Assembly: GCF_004000435.1 (NCBI RefSeq)
Contig: NZ_RBVZ01000001.1
Location: 871,536 to 935,535 of the forward strand
Length of the DNA: 64,000 nt
Source of the DNA: Alexandriicola marinus
Lineage (GTDB): Bacteria > Pseudomonadota > Alphaproteobacteria > Rhodobacterales > Rhodobacteraceae
Direction of reading: 5' to 3'
Below the pieces are notes generated by a model that saw only the letters and a list, made by a program, of their open reading frames with translations, ran no database searches and was not told the DNA's origin. The translations under genes were made by a program, and so were the position numbers. Positions within the stretch are counted from its first letter, which is position 1, and the number at the start of each line of letters is the position of its first letter. Shown piece by piece: positions 7,959 through 16,748 of this stretch.

Positions 7959-9302
7959 TTACTGGATCGCAGCCAGCTCGTCGTTCAGCGCGGCGACGGT
8001 GGCGGCGGCATCCCGCTCCCCGTCGATATATTCGCGCACCAGCCGGTTGATGACCTGGCTGTTGATGATCGAGGAGGCGAGGCTCAGCTGACCCTCGTTG
8101 ACACCCCAGCGCTGTGCCACGTCGAGGCCGCCGACGATCTCGTTGATCATCGCCGCGTCATACAGCTCGCCCAGCGGGGCCTTGCGGTCCACGCCCACAT
8201 CCAGCGTCGACCACAACTCCGAGAAGGCGGTCGGATCGTCGGCCGTGCCGCGGCGCACCGGGAACTTGCCCTCGGGCGCGATGGCAAGGGTCTGGCCATA
8301 GCCTTCGCCCATCGAATATTCGACGAATTCCATCGCCGCGTCGGTGGCGGCATCAGACGTGATCCCGAAGTAGCGAACATCGCCCCATGCGGCGCCATCG
8401 GGGTTCGAGGGGCCGGCGAAGTTGGTGACGATGCCGGTCTTGGACGCCAGCTCGGACGAGGTCGGGTCATCGTTGATGGTGGGCGGCGCGCTGTCGCGCA
8501 GACCGGCCAGTTCGTCAAGGATGAAGGGCGACCAGATGATCATCGCGGCGTTGCCACTGAAATAGAGCGTGCGCGACTGATCCCAAAACAGATCACCCGG
8601 CGGAGAGGCTTCGGCGATCGCCTTGTAGAATTCGAGGACTTCGATTGTCGCGGCCTCGTCCAGCGGTTCGAACCCGTCGGGGCCGACGGGGCTCACGCCA
8701 TTGGCTAGGAAGACATGCTCCAGAACCTGGCTCATGAAGTTTTCGTCCACCTTGGTGGCGGCGACAAAGCCATACATCTCGGGCGGGTTGTGCAGCGCAT
8801 CGACGGCGGCCAGCACGTTGGCATAGGAATTCGGCGGCTCGAGCCCGTTTTCTTCGAACAGATCCGCGCGATAGACGATCATCTGCGTCCAGCCGTCCAC
8901 CGGAACGGATGCATAGCCGCCGTCGAAGGACGCCATGTTCAGCGCGCCGGGCGCGAATGTATCGGCGCCAAGCGCCTCGACCACGTCGGTCGCGGCATCG
9001 GTATCAAGGATACCCGCCTCGGCCCACGGCAGGGCGTATTGCAGCGTGTGATAGATGACATCGGGCAGATCGCCCGCGGCAAAGGCGGCGGTGGTCCGCG
9101 TGCCCAGATCATTTTCCGAAACCGGGATCACCTCGACGGTGTGGCCCGTTGCGGCCGCGAAATCGGCAGCCATCTGTTCCTGACGGGCCAGCCGCTCGGG
9201 TTGTTCTTCCGTTGTCCAGAAGCGCAGCGTTTCCGCCTGTGCGCCCGATGCCAGGACCAGCGCCATCGCGGCGCCTGACAGGATTTTCGCTCTGAGTTTC
9301 AT
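7959..9302 (-). CDS. Sugar ABC transporter substrate-binding protein (extracellular family 1)
   Basis: A 447-aa periplasmic protein with a classical Sec signal (MKLRAKILSGAAMALVLASG, cleavage after AQA about residue 23). The mature start TLRFWTTEEQPERLARQEQM and the segment FAAGDLPDVIYH are typical of family 1 solute-binding proteins. A GGAGGAAAAC ribosome binding site precedes the ATG. It lies 11 bases after the lacI-type gene, so the two are probably co-transcribed. It should deliver the sugar to the permeases at 5408-7863. Confidence 0.93.
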   Translation of the reverse strand: MKLRAKILSGAAMALVLASGAQAETLRFWTTEEQPERLARQEQMAADFAAATGHTVEVIPVSENDLGTRTTAAFAAGDLPDVIYHTLQYALPWAEAGILDTDAATDVVEALGADTFAPGALNMASFDGGYASVPVDGWTQMIVYRADLFEENGLEPPNSYANVLAAVDALHNPPEMYGFVAATKVDENFMSQVLEHVFLANGVSPVGPDGFEPLDEAATIEVLEFYKAIAEASPPGDLFWDQSRTLYFSGNAAMIIWSPFILDELAGLRDSAPPTINDDPTSSELASKTGIVTNFAGPSNPDGAAWGDVRYFGITSDAATDAAMEFVEYSMGEGYGQTLAIAPEGKFPVRRGTADDPTAFSELWSTLDVGVDRKAPLGELYDAAMINEIVGGLDVAQRWGVNEGQLSLASSIINSQVINRLVREYIDGERDAAATVAALNDELAAIQ

Positions 9303-9313
9303 CGTTTTCCTCC

Positions 9314-10435
9314 CTACGATGTCAAAGATTGGGGAGCGCGCTGTTGCGCGGTCTCCCGGTCGGTCGAAGTTGGTGGGCCCATGGACCCCCGGTCCAGAAA
9401 CCGGGCCGAGGCCAGTTCGCGCAGCGCCTCGGGGTCTTCGCCCCGGATGCGCCGGATCAGAAGCGCGGCAAGCCTTGCGCCACTGTAATGGTTGTCGACG
9501 GCGAAGGTATTGAGCGGCGGATCGGTGTGATCTCCCTCCGGGATGCCGTCATAGCCGATGACCGACAGGTCGCGGCCGATCACCAGCCCCAGCTTTTCGG
9601 CTGCGCGGTAGACACCGAGGGCGGCCATGTCGACGGCGCAGACAATCGCCGTGGGCCGGTCGGGCAGGGCGAGGATGCGGGCTGCGGCGTCGCTGCCGCC
9701 CTCGCGGGTGACGCAATTTCCGATCACTTGATCCTCGTTCACCGAAAGGCCCGCCGCCTGCATCGCGGCGCGAAATCCGCGCTCGCGCAGCCAGGCATAG
9801 GTATAGGTCTCGAACCCGCCGAGATAGGCGATCCGCCGATGTCCCAGCGCCACCAGCCGCTCCACCGCCGAGGCGATCGCGGCCTCGCCCTCAATGTCGA
9901 ACCACGCGCAACCATGGGGATCGCGCGTGCGTCCGAACAGGACGAACGGCACGTCTTCATCGAGAAGGAGCCGGATGCGGGCATCGTCCAGACGGGCCCG
10001 AGGCAGGATGAAGCCATCGGCCTTGTGATCGGCCAGCATAGCGCGGAACGTCTCGAGCGTGGTCTCTTCGCTCGCGGAGGAGGCGACGGTCAGGGTATAG
10101 CCCTCGGCGCTGGCGGCATCAGACACGCCTGCGAGGAATTCGGCGAGGAACGGCCGGTGCGCGTCATGATCGGATTGCTGGATGACAAGCCCCAGCGACC
10201 GCGACAGTCCCGTCCGGATCGCCTGCGCCTGGCTCAGGGGCCTGTAGCCCATGGCATCGGCCTTGCGGCGGACTTTCAGGCGGGTGGCCTCGGAGATATC
10301 GGCATAATCGTTGAGCGCGCGCGACACGGTGGATTTCGTCAGACCCAGCGCGTCGGACACGTCCGAAATCGTCACCCGGCCACGCCGGCTGCGGGGTGTC
10401 GCCGCCTTCGATGTGCGTTCGGTCGCAGACATCAT
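9314..10435 (-). CDS. LacI family transcriptional regulator
   Basis: A 373-aa regulator. The N-terminal helix-turn-helix reads VTISDVSDALGLTKSTVSRA with the hinge region near RRKADAMGYRP, followed by a periplasmic-binding-protein-like effector domain (about 75-345). Two ATG codons are adjacent (10435, 10432) behind GGGAGGACAAG. It heads the sugar operon on the same strand, and a perfect palindrome of LacI-family type lies 28 bases upstream of its start. Autoregulation and control of the whole operon are therefore likely. The inducer is unknown. Confidence 0.92.
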   Translation of the reverse strand: MMSATERTSKAATPRSRRGRVTISDVSDALGLTKSTVSRALNDYADISEATRLKVRRKADAMGYRPLSQAQAIRTGLSRSLGLVIQQSDHDAHRPFLAEFLAGVSDAASAEGYTLTVASSASEETTLETFRAMLADHKADGFILPRARLDDARIRLLLDEDVPFVLFGRTRDPHGCAWFDIEGEAAIASAVERLVALGHRRIAYLGGFETYTYAWLRERGFRAAMQAAGLSVNEDQVIGNCVTREGGSDAAARILALPDRPTAIVCAVDMAALGVYRAAEKLGLVIGRDLSVIGYDGIPEGDHTDPPLNTFAVDNHYSGARLAALLIRRIRGEDPEALRELASARFLDRGSMGPPTSTDRETAQQRAPQSLTS

Positions 10436-10462
10436 CTTGTCCTCCCGAGACTAGGCTCGGTT

Positions 10463-10478
10463 CCGAAACCGGTTTCGG
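10463..10478. promoter_or_regulatory. Putative LacI-family operator
   Basis: CCGAAACCGGTTTCGG is a perfect 16-bp palindrome with the central CG step typical of LacI/GalR-family operators. It is the only such palindrome noticed in the window and sits in the 134-bp spacer upstream of the lacI-type gene and sugar operon. Confidence 0.7.
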
Positions 10479-10569
10479 CAAGAGGAAAAATCACCCTCTT
10501 CTGCCGCGCCGCAGCACGAGGTCAGGACGTCTGTAGCTGAAAGGGCCTCCGGGCGGACGAGCCTTCGGG

Positions 10570-10953
10570 TTATTCGCCCCGCGGGTCGGTCGTCTCGTTC
10601 AGGAGAGGCGGATCATCGTAAAGCGCCCAGCCATAGTCCCGGCCGGTCTCGGGCAGGTCATTGCGGGTCGCATTGTGGGCGAGATAGGCCTTGGCGATGA
10701 AATTCGCGGTGATCGGCGCCGTGAGGAACAGGAACAGCGTGATCAGCAACTCGTGGAACGAGAAGCTGCCCTTGACCAGCAGGAAATACAGCATCGACGC
10801 TATCAGCGCGCCGCCGACGCCAAGGGTCGTGGCCTTGGTCGGGGCGTGCAGCCGCTGCATCGTATCGTCGAGCTTGATCAGCCCGAACGATCCGACAAGT
10901 CCGAAGATGCCGCTCAGCACGATGAAAAAGCTGATGATGATCTCGACAACCAT
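10570..10953 (-). CDS. phaG: Cation/proton antiporter subunit G
   Basis: A 127-aa membrane subunit of the Mrp/Mnh/Pha antiporter. It has three hydrophobic segments and the MnhG-type core GSFGLIKLDDTMQRLHAPTK near residues 25-44. It is the last gene of the operon phaAB-C-D-E-F-G, 15 bases after phaF. Subunit G is needed for complex assembly and activity. The C-terminal ~35 residues are hydrophilic. Confidence 0.93.
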   Translation of the reverse strand: MVVEIIISFFIVLSGIFGLVGSFGLIKLDDTMQRLHAPTKATTLGVGGALIASMLYFLLVKGSFSFHELLITLFLFLTAPITANFIAKAYLAHNATRNDLPETGRDYGWALYDDPPLLNETTDPRGE

Positions 10954-10968
10954 GGTCCTGTCCCCCGT

Positions 10969-11238
10969 TTATTCGATGATGTCGCCGCGCAGCATGAAGC
11001 GGCAATAGGCGACGGTTGAGACGAAGCCGACCATCGCGACCAGCATCGAGGCTTCGTAATAGACGGCCGTCCCCTCGAGAATCCCGTAGAGGATCAGAAG
11101 CGCGATCACGTTGATCACCATCGTGTCGAGCGCGAGGATACGGTCAGCGGCATCCGGCCCGCGCGTGATGCGCCACAGGTTGAAGATCAGCCCCAGCGTA
11201 TAGCAGGCAAAGGCAAAGAGAAGGGCCGCAGATATCAT
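10969..11238 (-). CDS. phaF: Cation/proton antiporter subunit F
   Basis: An 89-aa protein with three transmembrane helices. The segment LWRITRGPDAADRILALDTM is characteristic of MnhF/PhaF. The start overlaps the phaE stop (ATGA), indicating translational coupling. Confidence 0.93.
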   Translation of the reverse strand: MISAALLFAFACYTLGLIFNLWRITRGPDAADRILALDTMVINVIALLILYGILEGTAVYYEASMLVAMVGFVSTVAYCRFMLRGDIIE

Positions 11239-11726
11239 ACGAAGATCTCCTTCAGCCGGCGCTCATAGCGCGATTTGATCGTGTCCCTGACCTCGTCGGG
11301 CGTCTCGGTATGGAGGCAATGCACAAGGATGCTGCCCGCATCTGCCGACAAGGTGGCCGAGACCGTGCCGGGCGTCATCGTGATCGTTCCGGCCAGAACG
11401 GTGATGGCCTCGGCCGATGTCAATTCCAATGGGATGACGATCCACTGGGATTTCAGGTCGGCCTTGCGGCGGAACAGGATGATGGCGGCAACCTCGATAT
11501 TGGCGACCACGATATCCCACAGCACGACCAGAAAATATTCGACAACGGCAAAGGGTTTCTGGATGCGTGGCCGGTCGGGCCAGTAGGGCGCGGTGATCAT
11601 CGGCACGGCGAGGCCGAGGAACGTGGCCAGAACCACGTTGCCGACGGTCACCTTGTTCACGAGGGCCAGCCAGACGATGCCGAGTGTCAGGCTCAGGAGC
11701 GGGTGGGGGATCAGGCGGCGGATCAT
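11235..11726 (-). CDS. phaE: Cation/proton antiporter subunit E
   Basis: A 163-aa membrane subunit. It has two or three helices near the N-terminus and the MnhE-like segment TVLAGTITMTPGTVSATLSA, followed by a cytoplasmic part containing LVHCLHTETPDEV. It starts 3 bases after phaD. Confidence 0.93.
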   Translation of the reverse strand: MIRRLIPHPLLSLTLGIVWLALVNKVTVGNVVLATFLGLAVPMITAPYWPDRPRIQKPFAVVEYFLVVLWDIVVANIEVAAIILFRRKADLKSQWIVIPLELTSAEAITVLAGTITMTPGTVSATLSADAGSILVHCLHTETPDEVRDTIKSRYERRLKEIFV

Positions 11727-11729
11727 GGA

Positions 11730-13271
11730 TCAACCCTCTTCCTGTTGGCCAAGGACCGCGGCGATATAGCCGTCGCGGTCGTATATCTGGGCGGTGGCGT
11801 CCTCGGCAAAGCTCATCACCGGGCCGGCAAAGATCGACATGCCGCCAAGGATTGCCAGGATCGCCATCGTGGGGGCGAGTTCCGCCACCGTCAGGCGCCG
11901 CGGTTCGGCGACCTCGGTCTCCGGCGCGGACTCATCAGGCGCGTCGGTCGGCGTGGTCTTCCAGAAGATCATGCTGCCCGCGCGTGCGAAGCCCACGATC
12001 GTCACGAGGGAGCCGATCAGGATCGCGCTCCAGGCCCAGGTGATCTGCCCGGGCATCCGCAGCGCGTCGAGAACCAGCAGCTTGCCGAGGAACCCGCTCA
12101 GCGGCGGCATTCCCGTCATCGCGATGGCCGCGCCAAAGAACAGCGCCGCCAGAAGCCCGGTCTGGGCCATGGCTGGGCGGGGCGACAGGGCCTGCCCGTC
12201 GCGGCGCGACAGCACGAGGTCGGCCAGAAGGAACAGGGCCGCCGCGGCAAGGGTCGAGTGCAGCAGGTAATAGAGCGCGGCGGCCGTCGCCTGCGGCGTC
12301 AGGGCCGCGACGGCGATCATCAGCGTGCCCATCGATCCCACGACGGAAAACGCGATCAGGGGCAGCAATTGCCGCGCGCCCAGCACGCCAAGCGCACCGA
12401 GGGCGATGGTGATGATCGCCGCCGGAAAGAGCCAGGTCCCCGGGATGTCCTGCGTCGCCTCGAGCCCCGGGCCGAACGACACGGTATGCACCCGGATGAT
12501 CGCATAGGCCCCCACTTTGGTCATGATCGCGAAGAGGGCCGCGACCGGGGCTGGCGCGTTGGCATAGGTGGCCGGAAGCCAGAAATGCACCGGGAACAGC
12601 GCGGCCTTGACCGCGAAGACGATCATCAGAAGCATCGCGGCGACGCGGATCAACCCGGCCTCGGCCGGATCGGCCTCCTGGAGGCGGAGCGCGATATCGG
12701 CCATGTTGAGCGTGCCGACACTGCTGTAAAGCACACCCAGCGCGAACAGGAACAGCGTCGATCCCGCGAGGTTGATGACCACGTATTGCAGGCCCGCACG
12801 CATCCGTTCGCGGCCACCGCCATGGATCATCAGGCCATAGGACGCGATCAGAAGCACCTCGAAGAAGACGAACAGGTTGAACACGTCACCTGTCAGGAAC
12901 GCGCCCGCGATGCCCATCAGCTGAAACTGGAACAGCGCGTGGAAATGGCGGCCCCGCGCATCCCATCCCGTTGCGATCGCGTGGATCAGCACCGCGAGGC
13001 CCAGAACCATGGTCAGCAGAACGAGGATCGCCGAGAGCCGGTCCAGCACCAGAACGATGCCGAAGGGGGCGGGCCAGTTGCCAAGGTCATAGACCTGCGT
13101 CTCGCCGCCCGCCGCACTGACCGTCAGACCCATTGCGATTGCAACTAGAACGATGGTTCCGGCGACCGACGCGATCCGCGCCATCGTCAGGTCGTGACGC
13201 ATCACGAAGCCGATGATCGGCGCCAGAAGGGCCGGCAGAAGAACGGGAAGAATTATCCAGTGGCTCATCAT
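11730..13271 (-). CDS. phaD: Cation/proton antiporter subunit D
   Basis: A 513-aa polytopic protein of the proton-translocating NADH-quinone oxidoreductase / MrpD family. The central region includes LPATYANAPAPVAALFAIMTKVGAYA with the conserved Lys of the channel. About 14 helices are expected. The start overlaps phaC by 4 nt. With PhaA it is thought to form proton/cation pathways of the complex. A hydrophilic segment after residue ~435 (DAPDESAPETEVAEP) is an acidic insertion before the last helix. Confidence 0.94.
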   Translation of the reverse strand: MMSHWIILPVLLPALLAPIIGFVMRHDLTMARIASVAGTIVLVAIAMGLTVSAAGGETQVYDLGNWPAPFGIVLVLDRLSAILVLLTMVLGLAVLIHAIATGWDARGRHFHALFQFQLMGIAGAFLTGDVFNLFVFFEVLLIASYGLMIHGGGRERMRAGLQYVVINLAGSTLFLFALGVLYSSVGTLNMADIALRLQEADPAEAGLIRVAAMLLMIVFAVKAALFPVHFWLPATYANAPAPVAALFAIMTKVGAYAIIRVHTVSFGPGLEATQDIPGTWLFPAAIITIALGALGVLGARQLLPLIAFSVVGSMGTLMIAVAALTPQATAAALYYLLHSTLAAAALFLLADLVLSRRDGQALSPRPAMAQTGLLAALFFGAAIAMTGMPPLSGFLGKLLVLDALRMPGQITWAWSAILIGSLVTIVGFARAGSMIFWKTTPTDAPDESAPETEVAEPRRLTVAELAPTMAILAILGGMSIFAGPVMSFAEDATAQIYDRDGYIAAVLGQQEEG

Positions 13272-13624
13272 GCCCGGTCCTCGTCACCTGCAGGGGCGGG
13301 ATCGTCCATGTTGATCTCGTCGGTTTCCGCCTCGAAGAACGCGCCGAGCGCGATCATCACCAGAACGGCCGTCATCCCGAAGGAGATCACGATCGCCGTC
13401 AGAACCAGCGCCTGAGGAAGCGGGTCGGTATAGCTCGCCTCGCCGTATTTCTGCAGCACCGGGGGCATGTTGATGGCCAGCCGACCCGAGGCGAACAGGA
13501 ATACGTTCACCGCGTAGGACAGCAGCGCAAGCCCAAGGATCACGGGGAAAGACCGCAGGCGCAGGACAAGATAGACGCCCCCCGCGGTCAAAACGCCGAC
13601 GGCGCTGGCAACGATTAGTTCCAT
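13268..13624 (-). CDS. phaC: Cation/proton antiporter subunit C
   Basis: A 118-aa NuoK-like subunit with three helices and the MnhC-type motif YGEASYTDPLPQALVLTAIV. The acidic C-terminal tail (EAETDEINMDDP) is cytoplasmic. It starts 2 bases after the phaAB stop. This phaC is the antiporter subunit, unrelated to polyhydroxyalkanoate synthase. Confidence 0.93.
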   Translation of the reverse strand: MELIVASAVGVLTAGGVYLVLRLRSFPVILGLALLSYAVNVFLFASGRLAINMPPVLQKYGEASYTDPLPQALVLTAIVISFGMTAVLVMIALGAFFEAETDEINMDDPAPAGDEDRA

Positions 13625-13626
13625 TG

Positions 13627-16497
13627 TCAGACCTCTCCCTTTTCGTCGACGATTGCCTGCTTGGGGTCGTAATCCATCGGATCGACGTTGATCGGCTCAC
13701 CCGCATAGCGCGCGATCCGCGACAGGCTGTAGAGCATCAGCATCACCGCCCCCAGAACCGTCATGAACACACCCAGATCAAACAGGAACGCGGTTCCGAT
13801 GCCGAATTCCTCGATCGGAGGCAGTTCGACATAGCCGTAGAGACTTGTCAGGAAGGGCGAGTTGTAAAGCCAGGCGGCCGCGCCGGTCAGACCCGCGACA
13901 AGCGCGCCGATGCCGATCAGCGCGTGGTATTCGACCCGCTGGCGGTTCTGCGTCCAGGCAAAGCCCGACGCCATGTATTGCATCAGAAGCGCGATCGAGA
14001 TGACGAGGCCCGCGACAAACCCGCCGCCGGGCTGGTTATGGCCCCGCAGGAAGATGTACACGCCCACCATCACCGCGATCGGCATCATCACCCGGGTCGC
14101 GACAACCATCATCAGCGGATGGCGGTCGCGCGACCGGTTCTGTGCATAGTCGGTATTGCGCAGCCGCCGCGCGGCGGGTCCGTTCAGAAGCGTATCCATC
14201 AGGGCATAGATCACGAACCCCGCGATGCCGAGCACGATGATCTCGCCATAGGTGTCATAGCCGCGGAAATCCACGAGGATGACGTTCACCACATTGGTGC
14301 CGCCGCCCCCGGTGTAGGAGTTTTCAAGGTGATAGCCCGAGATCGTGTCGACATCGCGCAGCATGAAGGCATAGGCCAAGGCACCCACGCCGCCGCCGGC
14401 CGCGATCGCGATCACGCCGTCGCGCAGCTTGAGCAGGCCGGAGCTTTCCCTCGGCGTCGATTTCGGCATGAAATGCAGCGCCAGCAGCAACAGCATGATC
14501 GTCACCGTCTCGACCGAGATCTGCGTCAGCGCGAGGTCTGGGGCCGACAGGAACACGAAGCCGAAAGAAATCATCAGGCCGATGATCCCGATCAGCACGA
14601 GTGCCCGGAACCTGTGATGGTGCATCACCACGATCGACCCGGTCGCCACGATCAGCATCAGCCAGCCCGCCAGAACAGGAAGCGAGACCGGCAGCATCTC
14701 GCGCGACGGGGTGGCAAGCCCGCTTCCGCCGAAGGCCACGGCCCCCAGCGCGACCGAAGCGACGATCAGGATCGCCAGGTAGCGGCTGATCGAGCCATTG
14801 TGGCTTGCCTCCGTGACGCGGCGCGACAGGGCGGCCACCTGTGCCACGATCCAGTCGAAGATCGCCTTTGCCTCGGGGCGGGGCAGGGCGTTCCAGATGC
14901 GGTTCAGCCCGCCGTGCAGGGCAAGGAACACGAGCCCGCCCACCACGGCAATGATCGACATGAAGAGCGCGGCATTCACGCCGTGCCAGATCTTGAGCGA
15001 GTAATAGGGCATCTCGGCATCGCCGATCACCGCACCGCCTGCCACCGCGACCAGCGGGCCGACGATCGCCGCCGGCACGATGCCGATCACGACGACAAGA
15101 GTCGCCAGAAACGCAGGCCCGGCCCACATGCCGAAGGGCGGATCATGCGGCTTGGATGGATAATCGTCGCGCACCGGGCCAAAGAACACATGCCAGATGA
15201 AGCGCAGCGAATAGGCCACCGACAACAGCGCCCCGACGGTCGCCAGAACGGCGACGATCAGCGGGTTGCCCGCCCATGTCGTGTCATGCGCCGCGTCGAG
15301 CATCATTTCCTTCGACAGGAACCCGTTGAACAGCGGAATCCCCGCCATCGACAGCGCGGCGATTGTGCCGATCACGAAGGTCACCGGCATCAGCCTGCGC
15401 AACCCGCCCAACCGGTTGATGTCGCGGGTTCCGGTCTCGTGGTCGATGATACCGGCGGTCATGAAGAGCGCGGCCTTGAACGTCAGGTGGTTGATGATGT
15501 GAAAGACCGCGACCACGGCGGCAAAGGGCGTGCCGATGCCCAGAAGCATGGTCAGAAGGCCGAGGTGGCTGACCGTCGAAAAGGCCAGAAGCGCCTTGAG
15601 GTCATCCTTGAAGAGCGCGATCAGCGCGCCGATCACCATCGTGACAAGGCCGGTGGTCGCCACGATGTAGAACCACGCATCCGTCCCGGCGAGTGCGGGC
15701 CACATCCGCGCCATCAGGAACACGCCCGCCTTCACCATGGTGGCCGAATGCAGGTAGGCCGACACCGGCGTGGGCGCCGCCATCGCGTGCGGCAGCCAGA
15801 AATGGAACGGGAATTGCGCCGACTTGGTGAAGGCGCCCAGCAGGATCAGGATCAGCGCGGGGATATACCAGTCCGAGGCCCGGATCGCGTCGCCGGCCTG
15901 AAGGATCTCGGATATCTTGTAGCTGCCCGCGATATCGCCAAGGATCAGCATCCCCCCGATCATTGCAAGACCGCCGGCACCGGTGACCGCAAGCGCCATG
16001 CGCGCGCCCTGACGGCCCTCGGGCAGATGGCTCCAGAACCCGATCAGCAGGAAGGACGACAGCGAGGTCAGTTCCCAGAAGATCAGCAAAAGCAGGATGT
16101 TGTCCGACAGAACGATGCCCAGCATCGCGCCCTGGAACAACAGAAGATAGGTGAAGAACACTCCCATCGGATCGTTACCCGACAGGTAGAAGCGCGCATA
16201 GAGCGTGATCAGAAGCCCGATGCCGAGGATCATGCCCGCGAACAGCAGGCTCAGCCCGTCGAGCATGAAGCTGGCCGTCAGGCCAAGCTGCGGCAGCCAT
16301 TCGATTTCGGCGTGAATTGTCTCGCCCCGCATGACGGCGGGCGCCAGCACCAGAAGAAGCAGGAGGGCGAGCGCGGTCGGAAACGCGGTAAACCATGCAC
16401 ACGCCGTGCGTCCGGCCCGGATCATGACCCCGGGGAGGAGTGCTCCAAGAAATGGCAGGAGCGCGATAATCACCAGAAAATTGCTTGAGTCTGTCAC
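13627..16497 (-). CDS. phaAB: Fused cation/proton antiporter subunits A and B
   Basis: A 956-aa protein joining the large NuoL-like MrpA part (about 1-750), containing FHFWLPHAMAAPTPVSAYLH and HLTFKAALFMTAGIIDHETG, to an MrpB-like C-terminal part (DRHPLMMVVATRVMMPIAVM, GHNQPGGGFVAGLVISIALL). The A-B fusion is the usual arrangement in alphaproteobacterial Pha systems. I prefer the GTG at 16497 (MTDSSNFLVIIALLPF); a TTG at 16560 in frame adds 21 polar residues and has no ribosome binding site. It is the first gene of the six-gene operon, which confers Na+ or K+/H+ antiport and pH or salt tolerance. Confidence 0.93.
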   Translation of the reverse strand: MTDSSNFLVIIALLPFLGALLPGVMIRAGRTACAWFTAFPTALALLLLLVLAPAVMRGETIHAEIEWLPQLGLTASFMLDGLSLLFAGMILGIGLLITLYARFYLSGNDPMGVFFTYLLLFQGAMLGIVLSDNILLLLIFWELTSLSSFLLIGFWSHLPEGRQGARMALAVTGAGGLAMIGGMLILGDIAGSYKISEILQAGDAIRASDWYIPALILILLGAFTKSAQFPFHFWLPHAMAAPTPVSAYLHSATMVKAGVFLMARMWPALAGTDAWFYIVATTGLVTMVIGALIALFKDDLKALLAFSTVSHLGLLTMLLGIGTPFAAVVAVFHIINHLTFKAALFMTAGIIDHETGTRDINRLGGLRRLMPVTFVIGTIAALSMAGIPLFNGFLSKEMMLDAAHDTTWAGNPLIVAVLATVGALLSVAYSLRFIWHVFFGPVRDDYPSKPHDPPFGMWAGPAFLATLVVVIGIVPAAIVGPLVAVAGGAVIGDAEMPYYSLKIWHGVNAALFMSIIAVVGGLVFLALHGGLNRIWNALPRPEAKAIFDWIVAQVAALSRRVTEASHNGSISRYLAILIVASVALGAVAFGGSGLATPSREMLPVSLPVLAGWLMLIVATGSIVVMHHHRFRALVLIGIIGLMISFGFVFLSAPDLALTQISVETVTIMLLLLALHFMPKSTPRESSGLLKLRDGVIAIAAGGGVGALAYAFMLRDVDTISGYHLENSYTGGGGTNVVNVILVDFRGYDTYGEIIVLGIAGFVIYALMDTLLNGPAARRLRNTDYAQNRSRDRHPLMMVVATRVMMPIAVMVGVYIFLRGHNQPGGGFVAGLVISIALLMQYMASGFAWTQNRQRVEYHALIGIGALVAGLTGAAAWLYNSPFLTSLYGYVELPPIEEFGIGTAFLFDLGVFMTVLGAVMLMLYSLSRIARYAGEPINVDPMDYDPKQAIVDEKGEV

Positions 16498-16687
16498 TGG
16501 CCCGATCTCTTGTTCCGATTTCGGGATGAGATAGAGTTCGAATGCCGGAATAACAATCAAAACCGGTCAGGAATTCGAAACGACAGCCGAAATACGGGAC
16601 GCAAATTGTCGCATATTTGTGCAGTGGTAAAGATTTGGGCGCTGAAAAGAATGACCACACCCACCTCGCTTGGCCGGCGACCCCTGT

Positions 16688-16717
16688 GGTCGGCGGATGA
16701 CCGCGTGACCGCCGACC
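16688..16717. promoter_or_regulatory. 9-bp inverted repeat upstream of the His-tailed MFS gene
   Basis: GGTCGGCGG (16688-16696) and CCGCCGACC (16709-16717) are perfect complements separated by ATGACCGCGTGA. The element lies 31 bases before the MFS start in the 251-bp divergent spacer to phaAB. It may be an operator or leader hairpin. No terminator-like U-run follows. Confidence 0.45.
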
Positions 16718-16748
16718 GTGTCTCATCCGATGCGGGTGGATATCTGTC

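Noticed and set aside
8655-8690. GGTTCGAACCC, resembling a tRNA T-loop
   Set aside because: It lies inside the binding-protein coding sequence and no cloverleaf arms can be formed around it.
13624-16488. A 954-codon open frame on the plus strand opposite phaAB, and similar long antisense frames elsewhere
   Set aside because: They are shadows caused by high third-position GC; their translations are Arg/His/Gln-rich without domains, and the opposite strand carries clear genes.
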